Below are positions 1 through 12,650 of a DNA stretch of 64,000 nucleotides, piece by piece; within the stretch, counting starts at the first letter, position 1; every line of letters begins with the position of its first letter. The position numbers and the translations under genes were made by a program. This stretch comes from Formicarius rufipectus (taxonomy: Eukaryota > Chordata > Aves > Passeriformes > Formicariidae): assembly GCA_013399695.1 (NCBI GenBank), contig VXAU01002292.1, forward strand, positions 1,668,748-1,732,747, in the 5' to 3' direction. Under the pieces are notes generated by a model, which did not search any database, was not told the origin of the DNA, and saw only the letters and a program-made list of their open reading frames with translations.

Positions 1-1430
1 GAATATCAATCTTGCATCTGATCAGCATGTCACAGCAATCTAAGGAAACTGAAATTCACAGTGAGGGACTTAAGAATTGATTTCACAGAAGTAGAGATAA
101 TTCATGCCTCCTGAGCCATCTGATCACCAGCTGACCAGCCTAGGTGGAAAGTTTTTCTTTTGATGGATTATGAAAATACAGAAAACCTTATCAGTTATCC
201 TTCTGCTTTTCTTTTTGTTTCTTTAATCCTTGGTATGTACTTTTAGGAACATGTGCTAGTACATAGGCAATTGCTTTGGGAGGTATGAAAATTTTACCTG
301 TTTTGATACTACGTCCAAATGTGACACAGTGTAGAACTACTGTCTTTCAAGTAATTTCTGATACACAGTAGTGGGACCTATAGGTAAAAAGACCCAATCC
401 TTGTTCTTGTGGTTGAACAAAATTAATTTCTGCAAACAGTGATTTCTTGCATGAGCAAAGATTTCAAGTAAATAACCTTTAACCTACTAGAGAGAAAAAG
501 AAGACGACTTGTTGAGGTTAAATTTTAATATTTTGTCTCCTTGGCATATGTGCAGTTGGTCTTCTGCAGCATCTGCTATGTAAGCTACTGCTTCTAGAGA
601 TCAGAGATGAATTTCTATTCTTTAAATTACTTCAGTCCATTAAAAAAAAAAAAAAAAGATAGTAATAGCTTTGATACTTTTTCAGTTTGGTATTTAAAAA
701 AAAAAAGCTATTTTAGCTTTCAGCCAGATTCTGAAGATAGTAGGGAACCTGTGAGTTTATGTTATACTATTTGTTTTGTATTTTGCAGTACAAGAGGAAA
801 ATGAATAAGGATGGGATTGACCATCTTGACCACTGACTCTGACACAAAAGAGTGGTGGATACAGAATTTTTCTTTACAAAGACTTTTTTATAAAGGTCCA
901 AAAAAAGTATATTAGTGGAAGTAAAATTGAAAAGACCTGCTCATAAACAAAGATCAAATTCTGATCTGAAGTGTTAATTATTTGCTTTCTTCCTTTGGGC
1001 TAAGCCTTCCTTTCTTCTTTGAAAAATGGAGGTCACATGGAAGAAGAACAGTTCAGAAAGCTGTGGAAGTCCAGTGGTACTGCATTAACGCTAATCTTCG
1101 TGCTAGTGGCTTTGAAGATAATAAAAGAAAAATGGTGGCATGTTCTGAGTGGTCTTCTGTTAGGCTGAACCACTGGCTAGTCTCCTTCGAAGTGCAGAAC
1201 TAAAGGAGGAGGATTTGACCAGCACTGGTTCTTTCCTTTCCTAAGGCTTCAGAGGGTTTCATTTACCTGGACAACTATTGAAAAAAGCCAGACTATAGGT
1301 TTTGCCATCAAGAGGGGACTTTATTCACAATTTTTTGGGAGACATCTTTCCCTCAAACTATTTCTGCAGAAGTGGTAGATGTATAAAAATTGGAAATTCA
1401 GAATAATCCTCTATCTGCTTACTTTTTCAG
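1..1430 (+). other. PREP: Intron of PREP (3' part)
   Basis: No coding exon was recognised here. The preceding PREP exon, which should encode the segment ending just before residue 486, is not in the window. The intron ends in a T-rich tract and AG at 1429-1430. Runs of A at 641-655 and 695-707 are simple sequence. A short open frame at 982-1203 has no recognisable similarity. Confidence 0.85.
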
Positions 1431-1525
1431 TGTGTCAAGACTTATTTTTGTGAGACACCTAGGAGGTGTTCTAGCAGTTGCAAACATTAGGGGAGGTGGT
1501 GAATATGGAGAGACCTGGCACAAAG
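1431..1525 (+). CDS. PREP: PREP coding exon, residues 486-516 plus split codons
   Basis: This 95-bp exon follows the acceptor tttttcag and precedes the donor gtaagt. It begins with the third base of Ser485 and ends with the first base of Gly517. The translation includes VSRLIFVRHLGG and NIRGGGEYGETWHK, a highly conserved stretch of the PREP hydrolase domain. Phase matches the next exon at 4558. Confidence 0.95.
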
Positions 1526-4500
1526 GTAAGTCAGTCAAAGCAGAGGAACAAAATTGCAGGCTTAGCAATGAAAATTGCAACATTTTCTCTTCTCTCCTTC
1601 TTTAATGCCCAGATCTCCTTTTGCATTTTTCTTATTCTGTAGAAGAGTAATGTTTTCCCTTATTTATGTGTTGTCTGTACATTATCTGGTGTTAATCTGT
1701 TTTTCATTAAATTCTTCTAATTTTTGCAACCTACTTAAAAATAGTTTTGCACAAAGATAATATTTTCCAAGAAAATCTTTATTTTTTTTTAAACAAGATC
1801 AAGTTCCCTAGACTTTCAAAAAATTGTGTGTCTGTATTGCAGAAGACCTGTCTTGCTTTCACATACCTCTTTCATTATGTGGAGATGCACATGACCCTAA
1901 AATTCTAAATCCCCAAGACAACAACACTCACTATTTAGGCTATCTTGGTATCACACACGCACAAAAAATTTTGCAGAACCTTACAGAAAGTGTGACCTCT
2001 TCTAGATTTTTTTTGCATAATTTATGAATAGACTTTTTTTTATATATACATTTGATGAATGTGATTGGAAAAATTTCTTAACCAGAAAGGTTGTCAGCCA
2101 CTGAAACAGGCTGCCCTTAGGAGTGGTTGAGTCAACATCACAGGAGGTACTGAAAAGGCACGTAGGTATGTCATTAGGGACATGGCAGTGCTGGGTTAAC
2201 AGCTGAACTTAAATGTCTTTTCCAACCTAAATCATTCTGTGATAGGAGTTCATATGAAAACAGTCAATGCTGAATGTGCAGTGGCATGTCATCCCCTCCA
2301 CACTCCTAGGGGATACAACTTCTTGTAAGCAACAATTTGACTTTTTAGCTTTTTTGAGCTGACTTTTATTCTATAGGGAAACCAAGTCATTCACTGCAAA
2401 GCTCTTTCAATCTCTTTTCTCCTTTTCTTAATACTTCTGATTTATTTCTGTCCAGGTTTTACCCATCCAGTCCTTCTCTTAATCCTTTGGTTGTCTGTCC
2501 ATTTGCCTTATTGTTCACAATTGTCTGCATCCCTTCACCAGAGGAAAATGCTTCAAAAAGTCCTACTTATCTCTGTAACATACCCATCATTATTTACAGT
2601 GACACTTTACTTATATCCCAAGAATCTACTAGATAAGTTACTAGAGATGTTGTCAGCAAGGCACATGTACCAAAATAGTGGTATTTATGATGTAGCAATT
2701 GACATGGCAGTAATCCATAATAACATTTTATCAAACAAAATAATATTCCCAGATCATTGCATCTCGATTTTACTGTTTCATCTGTGGAAACTATTTGTCT
2801 GGGTAATTTCCTCACAATTGAGTTAATTATGTAATAGCTTCATAAATGGAAGCTGTATGTGCTTGCAGATACAGGATATTGCTAAAGATGAACTATCCTT
2901 CATTAATTTTAATTTGCTGATTGATTTGTAATAGATTTTAATAAAATTTATCTTAATATGATAATGCTTCTTTGGTCCACCTATTTCCTGCTTGATTTTG
3001 ACCCAAGTATTTTATTGCAGTAGCAAATAAGGTATGTTACTTTCAGAACCAATTACAGAAGNNNNNNNNNNNNNNNNNNNNNNNNNNNNNNNNNNNNNNN
3101 AATTATATAGATAGGATTCTGACCTTGCTCCAGCCCAGGACATTTAGCAAAGAGTTAGATTTATTTCTCCTTTGTAGTCACATATTTGAAAACTTTTTCC
3201 TTGTCCCAGTATATCTCTCTTCAGTCGTGGTGTAAATGTGATAATGATGTGTGTTTGTTTAAAAAAATAATTAAAAAAAAAAAAAAAAAGAAGTGCTGAT
3301 TCCAATTCTACAAGACCAGTATGACTAAAGGTCAGAGGTATTTTGCCAAACTTCTCCAACACAGAAATAAAGCAACCATTGTAAACTAAGTGTCTAGGAT
3401 CACTGGACGGACAATGAAGTTAGAGTCACCTTCAGATTATGTCACATCTCACTTATTTTAGGGTAAAATTCATTGGCCTGGAGGTTCCTGGACCGTAGTG
3501 GGAACCTTAGGCAATCAGCTTAGAGTAAACATCCAGCTTTTAAACAACGTAGAAGGAGCTGGACTTAGATTTCTGCATCTTTTGAGTTCCTTTTTCCTGG
3601 CTGGGCCACAGCCTTTGCTGCAGGAATACAAGGATTTTCTTCCTAATTACCATTTCATACTAGCATTTAAGTGGCTGAGATTACCAGGGTCTTAAGGTAG
3701 GATAACTTTTGAGAAGGTGGTAGTTTCAGTCTCTCACTGAATAAGTGTGAGGATTACAAGATTTGGCCAACTGTGAGTTCTCCAGATTGATACTCTTCTA
3801 CTAAAATAATTAAAAGATTGTAGGCAAAACCATCCCTTTCCTTAGCTACCCTACCCTGCAATTTTTTTTGTTTTGTTTTTAGAACAGGAAGTCTTATCAA
3901 TGATGTCATCTGGACCTATATTTTCATGATTTATTACCTCATACCTATGAGGACATTTGGAATTTTGTTCGACCAGATGGTGGTATTTCCATATTGAAAG
4001 TTGATTAATAAAATTTCAAAGCAAGGTGCAACGCTGAAGTCCCTTTTTAATCATAGCTATATATAATCCATTTTGAAAACAACTAATAGGAAAAAAAGGT
4101 ATATTACAAACCGCATATTATATGTGCAAGAAATTAGAAGTGCTGATTTTATAAGCTGAAGCTTTATTGCAGTAAGAAACTGTCACTGATTTTAATGATG
4201 TTAAAGTCCCATTAGAACAAGCCTTAAATGGATTGTATATGGTAATTTGGTATATATTTTGCTATGCAAAGCTTTTAGCTTTCATTTTAGTAGTTAAGAA
4301 CATTACCTGGCACTCACTCCACAGTATAGGTATGTATTATTCAGTTTCTTAAAGCATCAGGGTTATTGACAGAATCATCTTATACCCTCTCTCTGCTGAA
4401 AGAATCTTTCATTTTTGCTGTCTTTCTGAGCTGCATCAATTATTAAAATGTTCATGAAACTGGAATTGTTCCCAGGTATTTTTGCACACGTTTTTCTGAA

Positions 4501-7500
4501 GAGATGGTATAAAATAGATTTTATGGCATCAACTGATTTGTTTTGTTTCTGTGCTAGGTGGTATCTTGGCCAACAAACAAAATTGCTTTGATGACTTTCA
4601 GTGTGCTGCCAAATACCTTATCAAGGAAGGCTACACATCCCCAAAGAAGCTGACTATTAATGGAGGCTCAAATGGGGGCCTCTTAGTTGGTAAGAACTGC
4701 TTGTGAATTTCCTGGGTTTGTTGCATGGTTTATTAAAGTAACCAGACAAAAATTTATAAGATCTGCTTGTCAAAAGTTGCTAGAATGTCAATGCATTAAT
4801 ATATACTGGGTGTTAAATGTATACAATTGTACTTCATTTGCTGTTTACATGGGACATTGAGATTCTGCAGGCTCTAGCAAAGGCTGAGTGGGGAAAGCCA
4901 TTGTTACAGTCTTATGTGCTAAGAGCTAACCCTGTGTTAGCATCACACAGTAAGTAAAAATGGTTTAAGAAACATTTGCATTTTTTATGTTTCTTTCTTG
5001 AGACTAACCATTACAAAATAACTGCTGAGCCAGAAATGTGTTATGTAGCATTGGAAAATTGTGTGTGGTCTGTAGTCTAAGCCAGGAGCCCATGTCCTGC
5101 AATCCTCTATCTGGGTTTTTCTCTCAGTCCTGTAGTCTTGCATTCTTGTTCGTAGAAAACAAGTGAAAACAGGGCAGTTCTGCAAATAAAGCCTTTGTAC
5201 AGGGGAACATAACAAGATGACTCTGCTTTCATTGCATGTTTAAAATATGATCACAAATAAAATCACTGATGTCTTTGATGAGAAATGTAAAATACATCTA
5301 CTTAAAAAAGTCATGAGCTTTTGGACGACTGTGTAAATATAGTACTTTGTTACAAATACATCTTGTTCACTTATAATTCACTGCTGTGGTCTTAAATTCA
5401 AGGAAATTAATAGCCTCCTCTTAAACAGAGAAACTTGTCACAGAAACATCTCATAATCTAAGCAGTCTAAGAGCTACAAAATTAATTCCTGATAAAAATC
5501 CCCATCTGAAAGTAGTGGAAGAAACAATAAGGCTGTTTTGTGCAATTTTGAAAGGAAAAGGAAACAAAAATGAGTAATATTGGGGGTTGCCCATCTTTTC
5601 TTTAAACAGTATGAAAGGTGTGTGACAGTATGACCAATTTGAGCTACTTTTGCAAGAAGGGGAAAAAAAGGCACTTCAGATTCGTAAACTACTGATTTAT
5701 AGAAAATGAACAGATTTAGCAAGCCCACTGCTTGCTTGTTTTTCTTTTTGTACTCCTTCCTATTTATTTGCTACTGAATACTGGCCCCATTGATTTTATT
5801 TTTCAATGAATTAACATCCATCATAAGAAACAGGATTTGGAATTATATAGATCTTTAGTCTAAGCCATCTTGGCTGTTCCTGCTTTTTTTTTTTAAGAAA
5901 TTGTTTTAAAGATAAAGTAACAAGTACACGAAAAGTTGTATGTTTGCTTTCTGCTTATGTGCTTCTCAGTAAAAGGTGGCAGGAGGTATTTGAAAGTAGA
6001 AATGGATGACTATGGTAAAGGATTAAAGGGTTTGCACTCCATTTGGGAGTGCGCACATTGCACAAGTCAGATTTATGTGAGCGTAAATATATAGTTGGAA
6101 ATGCAGTTAAACTTTCAACATATTACAGAACTTTTGAAAATGCTATTGTATGATTACATGGACTTCAGTTTCAGTCAGGATGAGATTCATCCTAACCAGC
6201 TTTAGTAAAAAAATACCCTGTTTTTCTGGCCAAACAAGTCAGCTGGGCTCCTTGTTTTGATAAGGGGAAGCAAGTGACATCTGCAGCGTGTGCATCATTT
6301 CATCAGGAGACAGGTGCTGGGAATCTAGACCTCCCTGCTTTGAAAAATCTTGTTAGAAACCTTCCTTTACACTTACTGGCAGATTACAATCCAGCTGGAT
6401 TTCCATGCTCTTGATGAGCCAGATAGGAATTTTCTTTGACTAGGTACAACTGGGTTAATTTAGGAAATTCTTCTAAGTGCTTTTTTCATTAAAGCAAGAA
6501 AAAGTTTTGCAATAGTTGTTCAGGCAACACCAAAGATCATAACTCCTCCTTTAGGTGCAAGGACCCACTACCAGATACTCTCAATTCTTATTTATTGAAG
6601 AAAAAGCTGACAAGGAAGAGTATTGTCACTCTTCCAAAATACTCTTTCCTTTCAGTCAGACTAACAGGAGGTGACTACAAGGACTGCAGAGCCCTGAGCT
6701 CTTGCCTCATTCAACCACAAAACAAGACTTCTTTGTCCTGCAGTGTGATCCCCAAGCTGAGCAGAGCAGCACAGCTGTGAGCTGAAAACCTTCTTCATGC
6801 AAACGCAGTGTTTGACCTTGCATGTTTGCTTAGACAAAACCAGTTCTGATGTTTTGAAGGCTTACTTTCATACTGAATTTTTAATCTCAACATGTGTGTA
6901 GAGGGGTAAAATTAGTGAATAAATTGTTATTCCTCGTTACACTTTATTAATGCATGTAATTAAGTATTATGGCTAAGTAAAGGGGTGCAGTGGGAATGGA
7001 TGAGTGTCTCCGTAAGTGATTTCTTACTGAAGTAACTGCTTAAGGAACTATGAAGCAGCAATTTTTTTACAAACAGACAGTGCTTCAAGAGGCAGTCTGA
7101 AATAAAGAGTATTAAAATGAAATGTTATGATAGTTGTTTTGGCTTTTTTTTCCTACCAGAATATAATTTATTTTCATAAAAGCAAATAACATGAGGATTT
7201 GGAAAGGATCCAAACTAAAATCACAAAGATCTTTTACATAGCATCTATTTAAGGCACTATATGTACCATATGAAAATGACCCAGGAACAAACCAGGAAGA
7301 GTTAGCATGGTTACATATCAGAGATGACCAGAAGTAAAACACATCTTTCAGAAAACAGAAATCATGTTGAAATAAAGAAAGTAGGATAAAGTGTAAACTC
7401 TTGTCAGGACTGACAGACCACAGGAGGCTGATGAGCAAATTGTTTCCAATAATGTAAAGATTAGCAATGAAATCTTTCTATGTGCATCAGAGGTAAGAAA

Positions 7501-10500
7501 CTGTCTAGAGGATCTCTGGGACTTGCAGGTTAGTGAGATGTAAAAAAGGAGCATTAAAGAAAGATAATGGCAAAGCTGAACAACTAAATGGTCTGTTTGT
7601 ATTGATGTTCCCTCCTGAGGAGCGTGGGGTGTTCCCTGCACAAGTCTGTTTTCATGGGGAATATTCTGGGGAGCTGACTCCAGCTGGAGCATCAGCGGAA
7701 GAGGTTTTGGAATGAATCAATCCAATGAAAAGCAGTGTGTTGCCAGGACCAGATGGTGCACATGCAAGATCCTAAGTGAACTCCGATATAAAATTGCACG
7801 CTACTAAGCCAGAATATTTGAGGAACAGAAGGGGGCAAGTGTAATGCCAAGTTTTAAATGGTTCATGGTGATCTGCAGGCTGCAGATGAGTAAATCTGAC
7901 TTCTCTAATGGGAAAACTCATTGAAATCAATAAAAAATAGCTAACATAAAAGGAATAATTTTGCAGGCTGAAGTTCCTTCTTTCAAATCTGTCAGAACTA
8001 TTTGAAGGACTCAGGCCACATGTGGTGGTTGTAACAATGATCTAGGTGAAGAGTTACTCTTGGATTTTCAAACACTTTTGACAAGGTTCGTCACAGAAGG
8101 CCATGAAAGAAAGTTCTTGCTGAGCTGGAAGCAAGGTCATAGCGATCTCTTGGCTAGCAGGAGGCAAAGAATGGGAATAATCAATCAGTTTTCACAATGA
8201 ACAAAAATGAGGGGATGCAGAATTTGGGAAAGAATATACCTACATGTCGATGCACAGTGAATAATTCTGAATTAAGAAAGGGATTCTGGAATCTGTTGTA
8301 GTAATGTGAAAATTTCAGAGCTCTTATTTCTTAAATATCAAAAAAAGCAAGGGAATTTGTAAAATCACCAGGCAACAGGTTGAAATCAAGTAACAGAAAT
8401 TGGAAATGTAAAACTTACTGATGCAGAATATCATGAACACTAGATGAATAAACATTATGGAAGGAAATAGATGTGTTTACAGAGGATTATGTATTTTGAT
8501 GGCTGTTTAATGGGGTAACTCCAACTCACAGAAAACTTAAATAGCCCGTTCCTTAGCTGATAATTTGCAGGAGACATCTCCCAGTATTTATTTAATGCAT
8601 TTTCCCAGAGCATTTGCCCTTTGCCACTTTTATAAATTTAACACTGAGCTAAATGGGCCTACTGCAGTTATTTTTAAAATATGCAAGGCAAGTGTTATTC
8701 TCAAAAAATGGTCCCTTCCAGTTGTAGAAAGACAGAAATCGTAAAACAAGGAAATACAACAGCAGTTCATCTAAAGTTGAAGTTATTCCTCCGATTTTGT
8801 AGCACTCTGCTTTTATCAAAACTCTTTTCATATGGGTTTACATAATAATTAAGAAAGAAAATGAGCATTAGTAATGGAGGACTTTTGATCCTTTTCTTTC
8901 TTGATACTAATATTAAAAACTTAGTTAATGGTTTATGAACCTTCAGTTCCATAGTCCAATATCTCACATATTTTAAAAGTTCACTTCTTTAAATGCAGTT
9001 TGCTAGTTTGACAGGCACTTTTCAAAGAACAGCATATTTGGTGCTTGAACAACAGGATAATAGCTGTTAAGCTCGGTTGAACATACCATTTTTGTGAGTT
9101 GCATTCTTTATCCATTTGTGTATTTGCTTTCAGTTTTGCTTCGAAGTTATTTGACTTCATATATACTGGCAGTCTTCTCCCAGGGTGATTTGGTTTGTAT
9201 CACATGTTTTATACTTCATTTTTTTTTGGCTCCAGGTGTTACATGGTAATCTGATTTTTTCTCACATTGTTTTAACTTGACAGTTTTTTGGTTTTGTTTT
9301 TTTTTCCCATAAACTTTGAGTTTTTGAAAGTGTTCTGGAAGTTGGTCATTCATTAACTTGGCAGTGCACCTTATGAGCTTAATTCTTAAGATACGAATAC
9401 TAATCAAATTGTTTTCCTGTTGAAGCTGCCTGTGCCAATCAGCGTCCTGACCTGTTTGGTTGTGTTATTGCCCAAGTGGGAGTGATGGACATGCTCAAGT
9501 TCCACAAGTTCACCATTGGCCATGCTTGGACCAGTGACTACGGTTGCTCTGACTGTAAAGAGCAGTTTGAATGGCTGTGCAAGTAAGTGCCTTCAAATAC
9601 TTCTGTGGGTTGTTAAAACGCGTAGTCTGCTCAAGATTTTAGATGTTTATGATCAATATCCATTCTAATAGTTATTTCATCCAGTCCCACACTGAATTTG
9701 GGGAGTTCAGCATTGTCTTACAAGTCAGTTTTGAATGAAAGACTATCTTCAAAGCCCTATTAACTAGTCATATTTTCAAAGAGCTTGTTCTCCTAGCAGC
9801 TTTTAGCAACTCATAAGTTTTTCTTTCTGAATAACGACTCCTTTAGACTGTCACAACAGAATACTCTCAAGTGAACCAGCACATGAATTGTCTTTTTTAT
9901 CATGGACAGACAAGTCACCATTGTGAATTGTATTACACAATATGGATGGGTTTTATTTGTAGGAATTGAATGGCACTGGACCATAACAGGATATTAATTA
10001 ATTTTATAACTTCTTGCTGAGAGATCTGTAAAGATTATTTTAAGAAAAATTAAAAATATATGAGACAGGCAGCTGTGTGGAACAGAAATTTTCTACACAT
10101 TTACTATGGCTAATATGGTGTGTTAGAATAAGTGCCATCAATAAAAAATATTTTTTGTGTCACCTTATCTTCTGTTACTGCATTTCTCTTTCTTTAATAA
10201 TGAAGATTGACATTCCAGGAAAATACTTCATACATACTAAACAATTTGACTGGTCTGAAATGTAGTGGAGTGTTTAGATATTAAAAAGTACATGTGCTGC
10301 ATGTACACTGAGATCGAATTTGGTCTCAAGTATGTATTAAAAAAACCTTGGTAAATGCCATGTCCAAATACTAGCTGATCAGCTGGGCCCATTGTAATTA
10401 GATGGCTTCAGAAGCTGCAGTTGCCTGCTTTAAGCTTTCAGTGGCAAATACGATTTTTTTAATATAGTGCACAAAACAACCAATTTTAGTAATTCATCTT

Positions 10501-12137
10501 TTATCAGTAGAGAACTTAGATAAAAGATTAACTGTTATAAAAATGATCCAAATAATCATCATGATTTTGGACATGGAAACTTGCTGCACATCTGTGAATT
10601 CAAGTGTTCTGAAGAAGTAAAATAGAAACAATTTTTTAAATTAATTTTGTGACTAGAAATACATCTCTAGGAAGGAGTCACTCCATACCTATTTATATAC
10701 ATGCTTACTCACAAAATCTAAATGCATCATTTTAGAAACATCTCATATGGCAGTACCTGAAATATCCTTTCGTCTCCTTTTCAAGAACTGGCAATTTCTT
10801 ATCAATTAAGATATGTAATGTTGCTTAGATACTGCCTTTAATTATATTGTTCCTTAGATGAAAATGAAGAAACCAAGGATCTGCTACATTAGGCATTCAA
10901 ATGTTGTCATGTATGCTTAAAAATAATTTAGAATTCCTTAATGAGTACTCCTCTAAGGGAAAAATCCTTTCAAAAATAAAGCAAAATTTCCTTCTCTATT
11001 TCCTATTATGAAATAGGGGAAAACTCAGCAGCTTAGTCTTGATTGAAGGAATGTAACATTCTTCTTAGGTGTAGCTTTGTCTAAATGAAGAATGAAATGG
11101 TTAGATGGCATTCTTTATAACTTACTATTAGATTTAATTTCTAATATTAGAGAGTACTTTGTGTTGACATATATAGATACACCTTTAATGTCATGTTACA
11201 GTAGCAAAAGATGCACATTCTCCTGCAAAGAAGGCATATTTTGAAAGTTAGATTATTCCGTGCTCCAAAAACAGGAATAAAAGTCATCTGTAGAAAGCAG
11301 GAAAGTTACAGTTCTCTCCATTTCCTGCATGGTGTTCCCTCAGCATATGTGTGTGTGTTCAGAGGTGGCCTAAATACTGGAGGGATCAAATTTAGTAACT
11401 GTACAGCACTTGTGGCTTACCATCAGAGACCATTTCCAAATTTGTATGGGAGGAAGCTACCCACATGCTGACATAGAGTGCTGGGGATATGTATGATGGG
11501 GAAAAAGCTCAATTTTCCTGCTTCCATCAGGATGGATCCTGCTATGGGTTTGACAACTTTTGCTACAGTTTCCCTGTTGGCTGTTCCTGATATTTTGGAC
11601 ATTTCTATGAGATATATGCATTTGTCTCTCTGAAATTAAAGGAATATACTTGCTTCACATTTCAGAGCCAAAGATCTGTGGCCACTACCACATTGCCAGT
11701 AGTGAAATTCTGATTTTTGTAACTGAGAACTGGTTTCTTCTGAGTGGTATCAGATGCCACTGTGACAATTTTGGTAGAAAAAAACACCTTCTTGTTGGAT
11801 CTTGAGGAAGAAAATTTGTAAACGCTTGTGTGCTTTTCTCAGGTACTCTCCACTTCACAATGTGAAACTACCAGAAGAAGATGGCATCCAGTATCCCTCT
11901 ATGCTGCTGCTCACAGCAGACCACGATGATCGTGTAGTCCCTCTACATTCACTGAAGTTTATCGCTACTCTGCAATATATTGTGGGCCGAAGCCGTAAAC
12001 AAACCAATCCACTTCTTATCCATGTTGACACCAAGGCTGGGCATGGAGCAGGAAAACCAACTGCTAAAGTTATAGAAGAAGTGTCAGATATGTTTGCTTT
12101 TATAGCACGATGTCTAAATCTTGATTGGATTGAATAG
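1431..12137 (+). CDS. PREP: Prolyl endopeptidase (prolyl oligopeptidase), 3' four coding exons; gene runs off the left edge
   Basis: PREP is a cytosolic serine peptidase of family S9A that cuts short peptides on the carboxyl side of proline. The coding parts seen are 1431-1525, 4558-4689, 9426-9582 and 11843-12137, joined through consistent GT-AG splice sites and phases. They encode residues 486-710, the second half of the alpha/beta-hydrolase domain; the beta-propeller and oxyanion Tyr473 lie upstream of the window. Counting back from the stop puts Ser554 (in GGSNGG) at 4668-4670, Trp595 at 9527-9529, Asp641 and Arg643 (in DHDDRVVP) at 11925-11933, and His680 (in GHGAG) at 12042-12044, all at the numbers known for mammalian PREP (710 residues). 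No frameshift or stop interrupts the exons, so the gene looks functional. POPDC3 follows downstream in the same direction, as in other vertebrates. Identity is very secure; only the 5' part is missing. Confidence 0.97.
2068..2252 (+). repeat. CR1 LINE 3'-end fragment, plus orientation
   Basis: The segment follows the typical avian CR1 tail: a ctgaaacaggctgccc box, a stretch resembling 'gtggttgagtcaacatc', a 'cattagggacatgg' box, and the terminal ttttccaacctaaatcattctgtgat. It is a 5'-truncated copy of the usual kind, lying within a PREP intron. Boundaries are approximate. Confidence 0.85.
3062..3100. other. Assembly gap (39 N)
   Basis: Unresolved bases inside a PREP intron. The flanks are AT-rich and not obviously repeated on the two sides, so the true length is unknown. 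Confidence 0.99.
4558..4689 (+). CDS. PREP: PREP coding exon with catalytic Ser554
   Basis: This 132-bp exon completes Gly517 and runs to the first base of Ala561. It encodes GGILANKQNCFDDFQCAAKY and then LTINGGSNGGLLV. The nucleophile serine of the GxSxGG elbow is TCA at 4668-4670, followed by Asn555, which helps form the oxyanion hole. Acceptor gtgctag and donor gtaaga are consensus. Confidence 0.97.
4690..9425 (+). other. PREP: PREP intron with ancient CR1
   Basis: This 4.7-kb intron starts gtaaga and ends gttgaag. Apart from the degraded CR1 at about 7450-8530 it is AT-rich unique sequence. Open frames at 5474-5728, 7112-7438 and 7348-7692 show no recognised protein similarity and appear spurious. 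Confidence 0.85.
7450..8530 (+). repeat. Ancient, highly degraded CR1 LINE (reverse-transcriptase region), plus orientation
   Basis: Successive short blocks are recognisable in the order found in the ORF2 region of reptile-type CR1 elements. They are 'caaagctgaacaactaaat' near 7570, 'ccaggaccagatggt' at about 7743, 'aagtgtaatgccaa' near 7837, 'tcttggattttcaaacac' and 'ttttgacaaggttcgtcac' around 8055-8090, and 'caatcagttttcacaatg' around 8181. All frames are broken by stops and indels, so it is a dead relic. It is far more diverged than the other CR1 tails in the window. The ends are uncertain, particularly after 8300. Confidence 0.65.
9426..9582 (+). CDS. PREP: PREP coding exon, residues 561-613
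   Basis: This 157-bp exon completes Ala561 and ends after two bases of Lys613. It encodes ACANQRPDLFGCVIAQVGVM, then DMLKFHKFTIGHAW and SDYGCSDCKEQFEWLCK. Trp595 at 9527-9529 is the residue known to stack against the substrate proline in family structures. The donor is gtaagt. Confidence 0.97.
9583..11842 (+). other. PREP: PREP last intron
   Basis: This 2.26-kb AT-rich intron starts gtaagt and ends with the pyrimidine tract tgcttttctcag. I see no repeat family or additional exon in it; the open frame 11211-11471 has no recognisable similarity. Confidence 0.85.
11843..12137 (+). CDS. PREP: PREP terminal coding exon with Asp641 and His680
   Basis: The exon completes Lys613 and runs to the TAG stop at 12135-12137. 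It encodes YSPLHNVKLPEEDGIQYPSM, then LLLTADHDDRVVPLHSLK and DTKAGHGAGKPTAK, and ends LNLDWIE. The triad Asp641 is GAT at 11925-11927 and His680 is CAT at 12042-12044. Residue count places the last residue at 710, the length known for vertebrate PREP. Confidence 0.97.
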
Positions 12138-12650
12138 GCAAAATGCTCATTACTGTCTCCTTTGAAAAACAAGGGCTTTAACACCATTTAAGAACAGCCA
12201 CACTACTACTTGGTGTAGTACTTACATTTAAGAAGTGCAGTTTAATATTTTATTGATCTGACTTGCAATGGAGTTTTAATCTTCTGTGCTTCCCTCTTTT
12301 TGGCATTTCCTTGAATTTCTTTTCTACTGCATTCCAAAATACATTTTGAAAAGCATGTTCAAAAGAAAAACTGAGCTACTCTCGGTACTGTTGTGAAAAT
12401 TTAGATTCCAAAGTTAGTGCTAATTGAGCTTATTTCCTGTAAACGATTTTAATGTATTTTGCACCTATAAACATGTCCAAATCATTTGTAATTAAATGTA
12501 AGTACAGTCCACATACAAGAACTGTGAGCATACTTTATTTACACAGTAATTTATTTCAGAATGTAAATTGAAGGTGTTCAGTGATAACCGTGAAATACTG
12601 AAGAGACAGTAATCTGGTTAAGTAAAACATTATTAAAAAGCTTCATACAT
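12138..12650 (+). other. PREP: PREP 3' UTR (probable)
   Basis: Sequence after the stop is AT-rich and non-coding. Variant poly(A) signals ATTAAA occur at 12491-12496 and 12632-12637, either of which could set the transcript end. No canonical AATAAA is seen in the first 600 bases, so the 3' boundary is an estimate. Confidence 0.5.

Larger units (their letters stand above)
1526..4557 (+). other. PREP: PREP intron with CR1 fragment and assembly gap
   Basis: This 3.0-kb AT-rich intron starts gtaagt and ends gtgctag. It contains a CR1 3' end near 2068-2252, a 39-base N gap at 3062-3100 and an A-rich run around 3259-3289. I see no further exon in it. Confidence 0.85.

Noticed and set aside
982..1203. 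Possible earlier PREP exon
   Set aside because: The translation does not match the PREP segment expected before residue 486, and splice phases do not fit.
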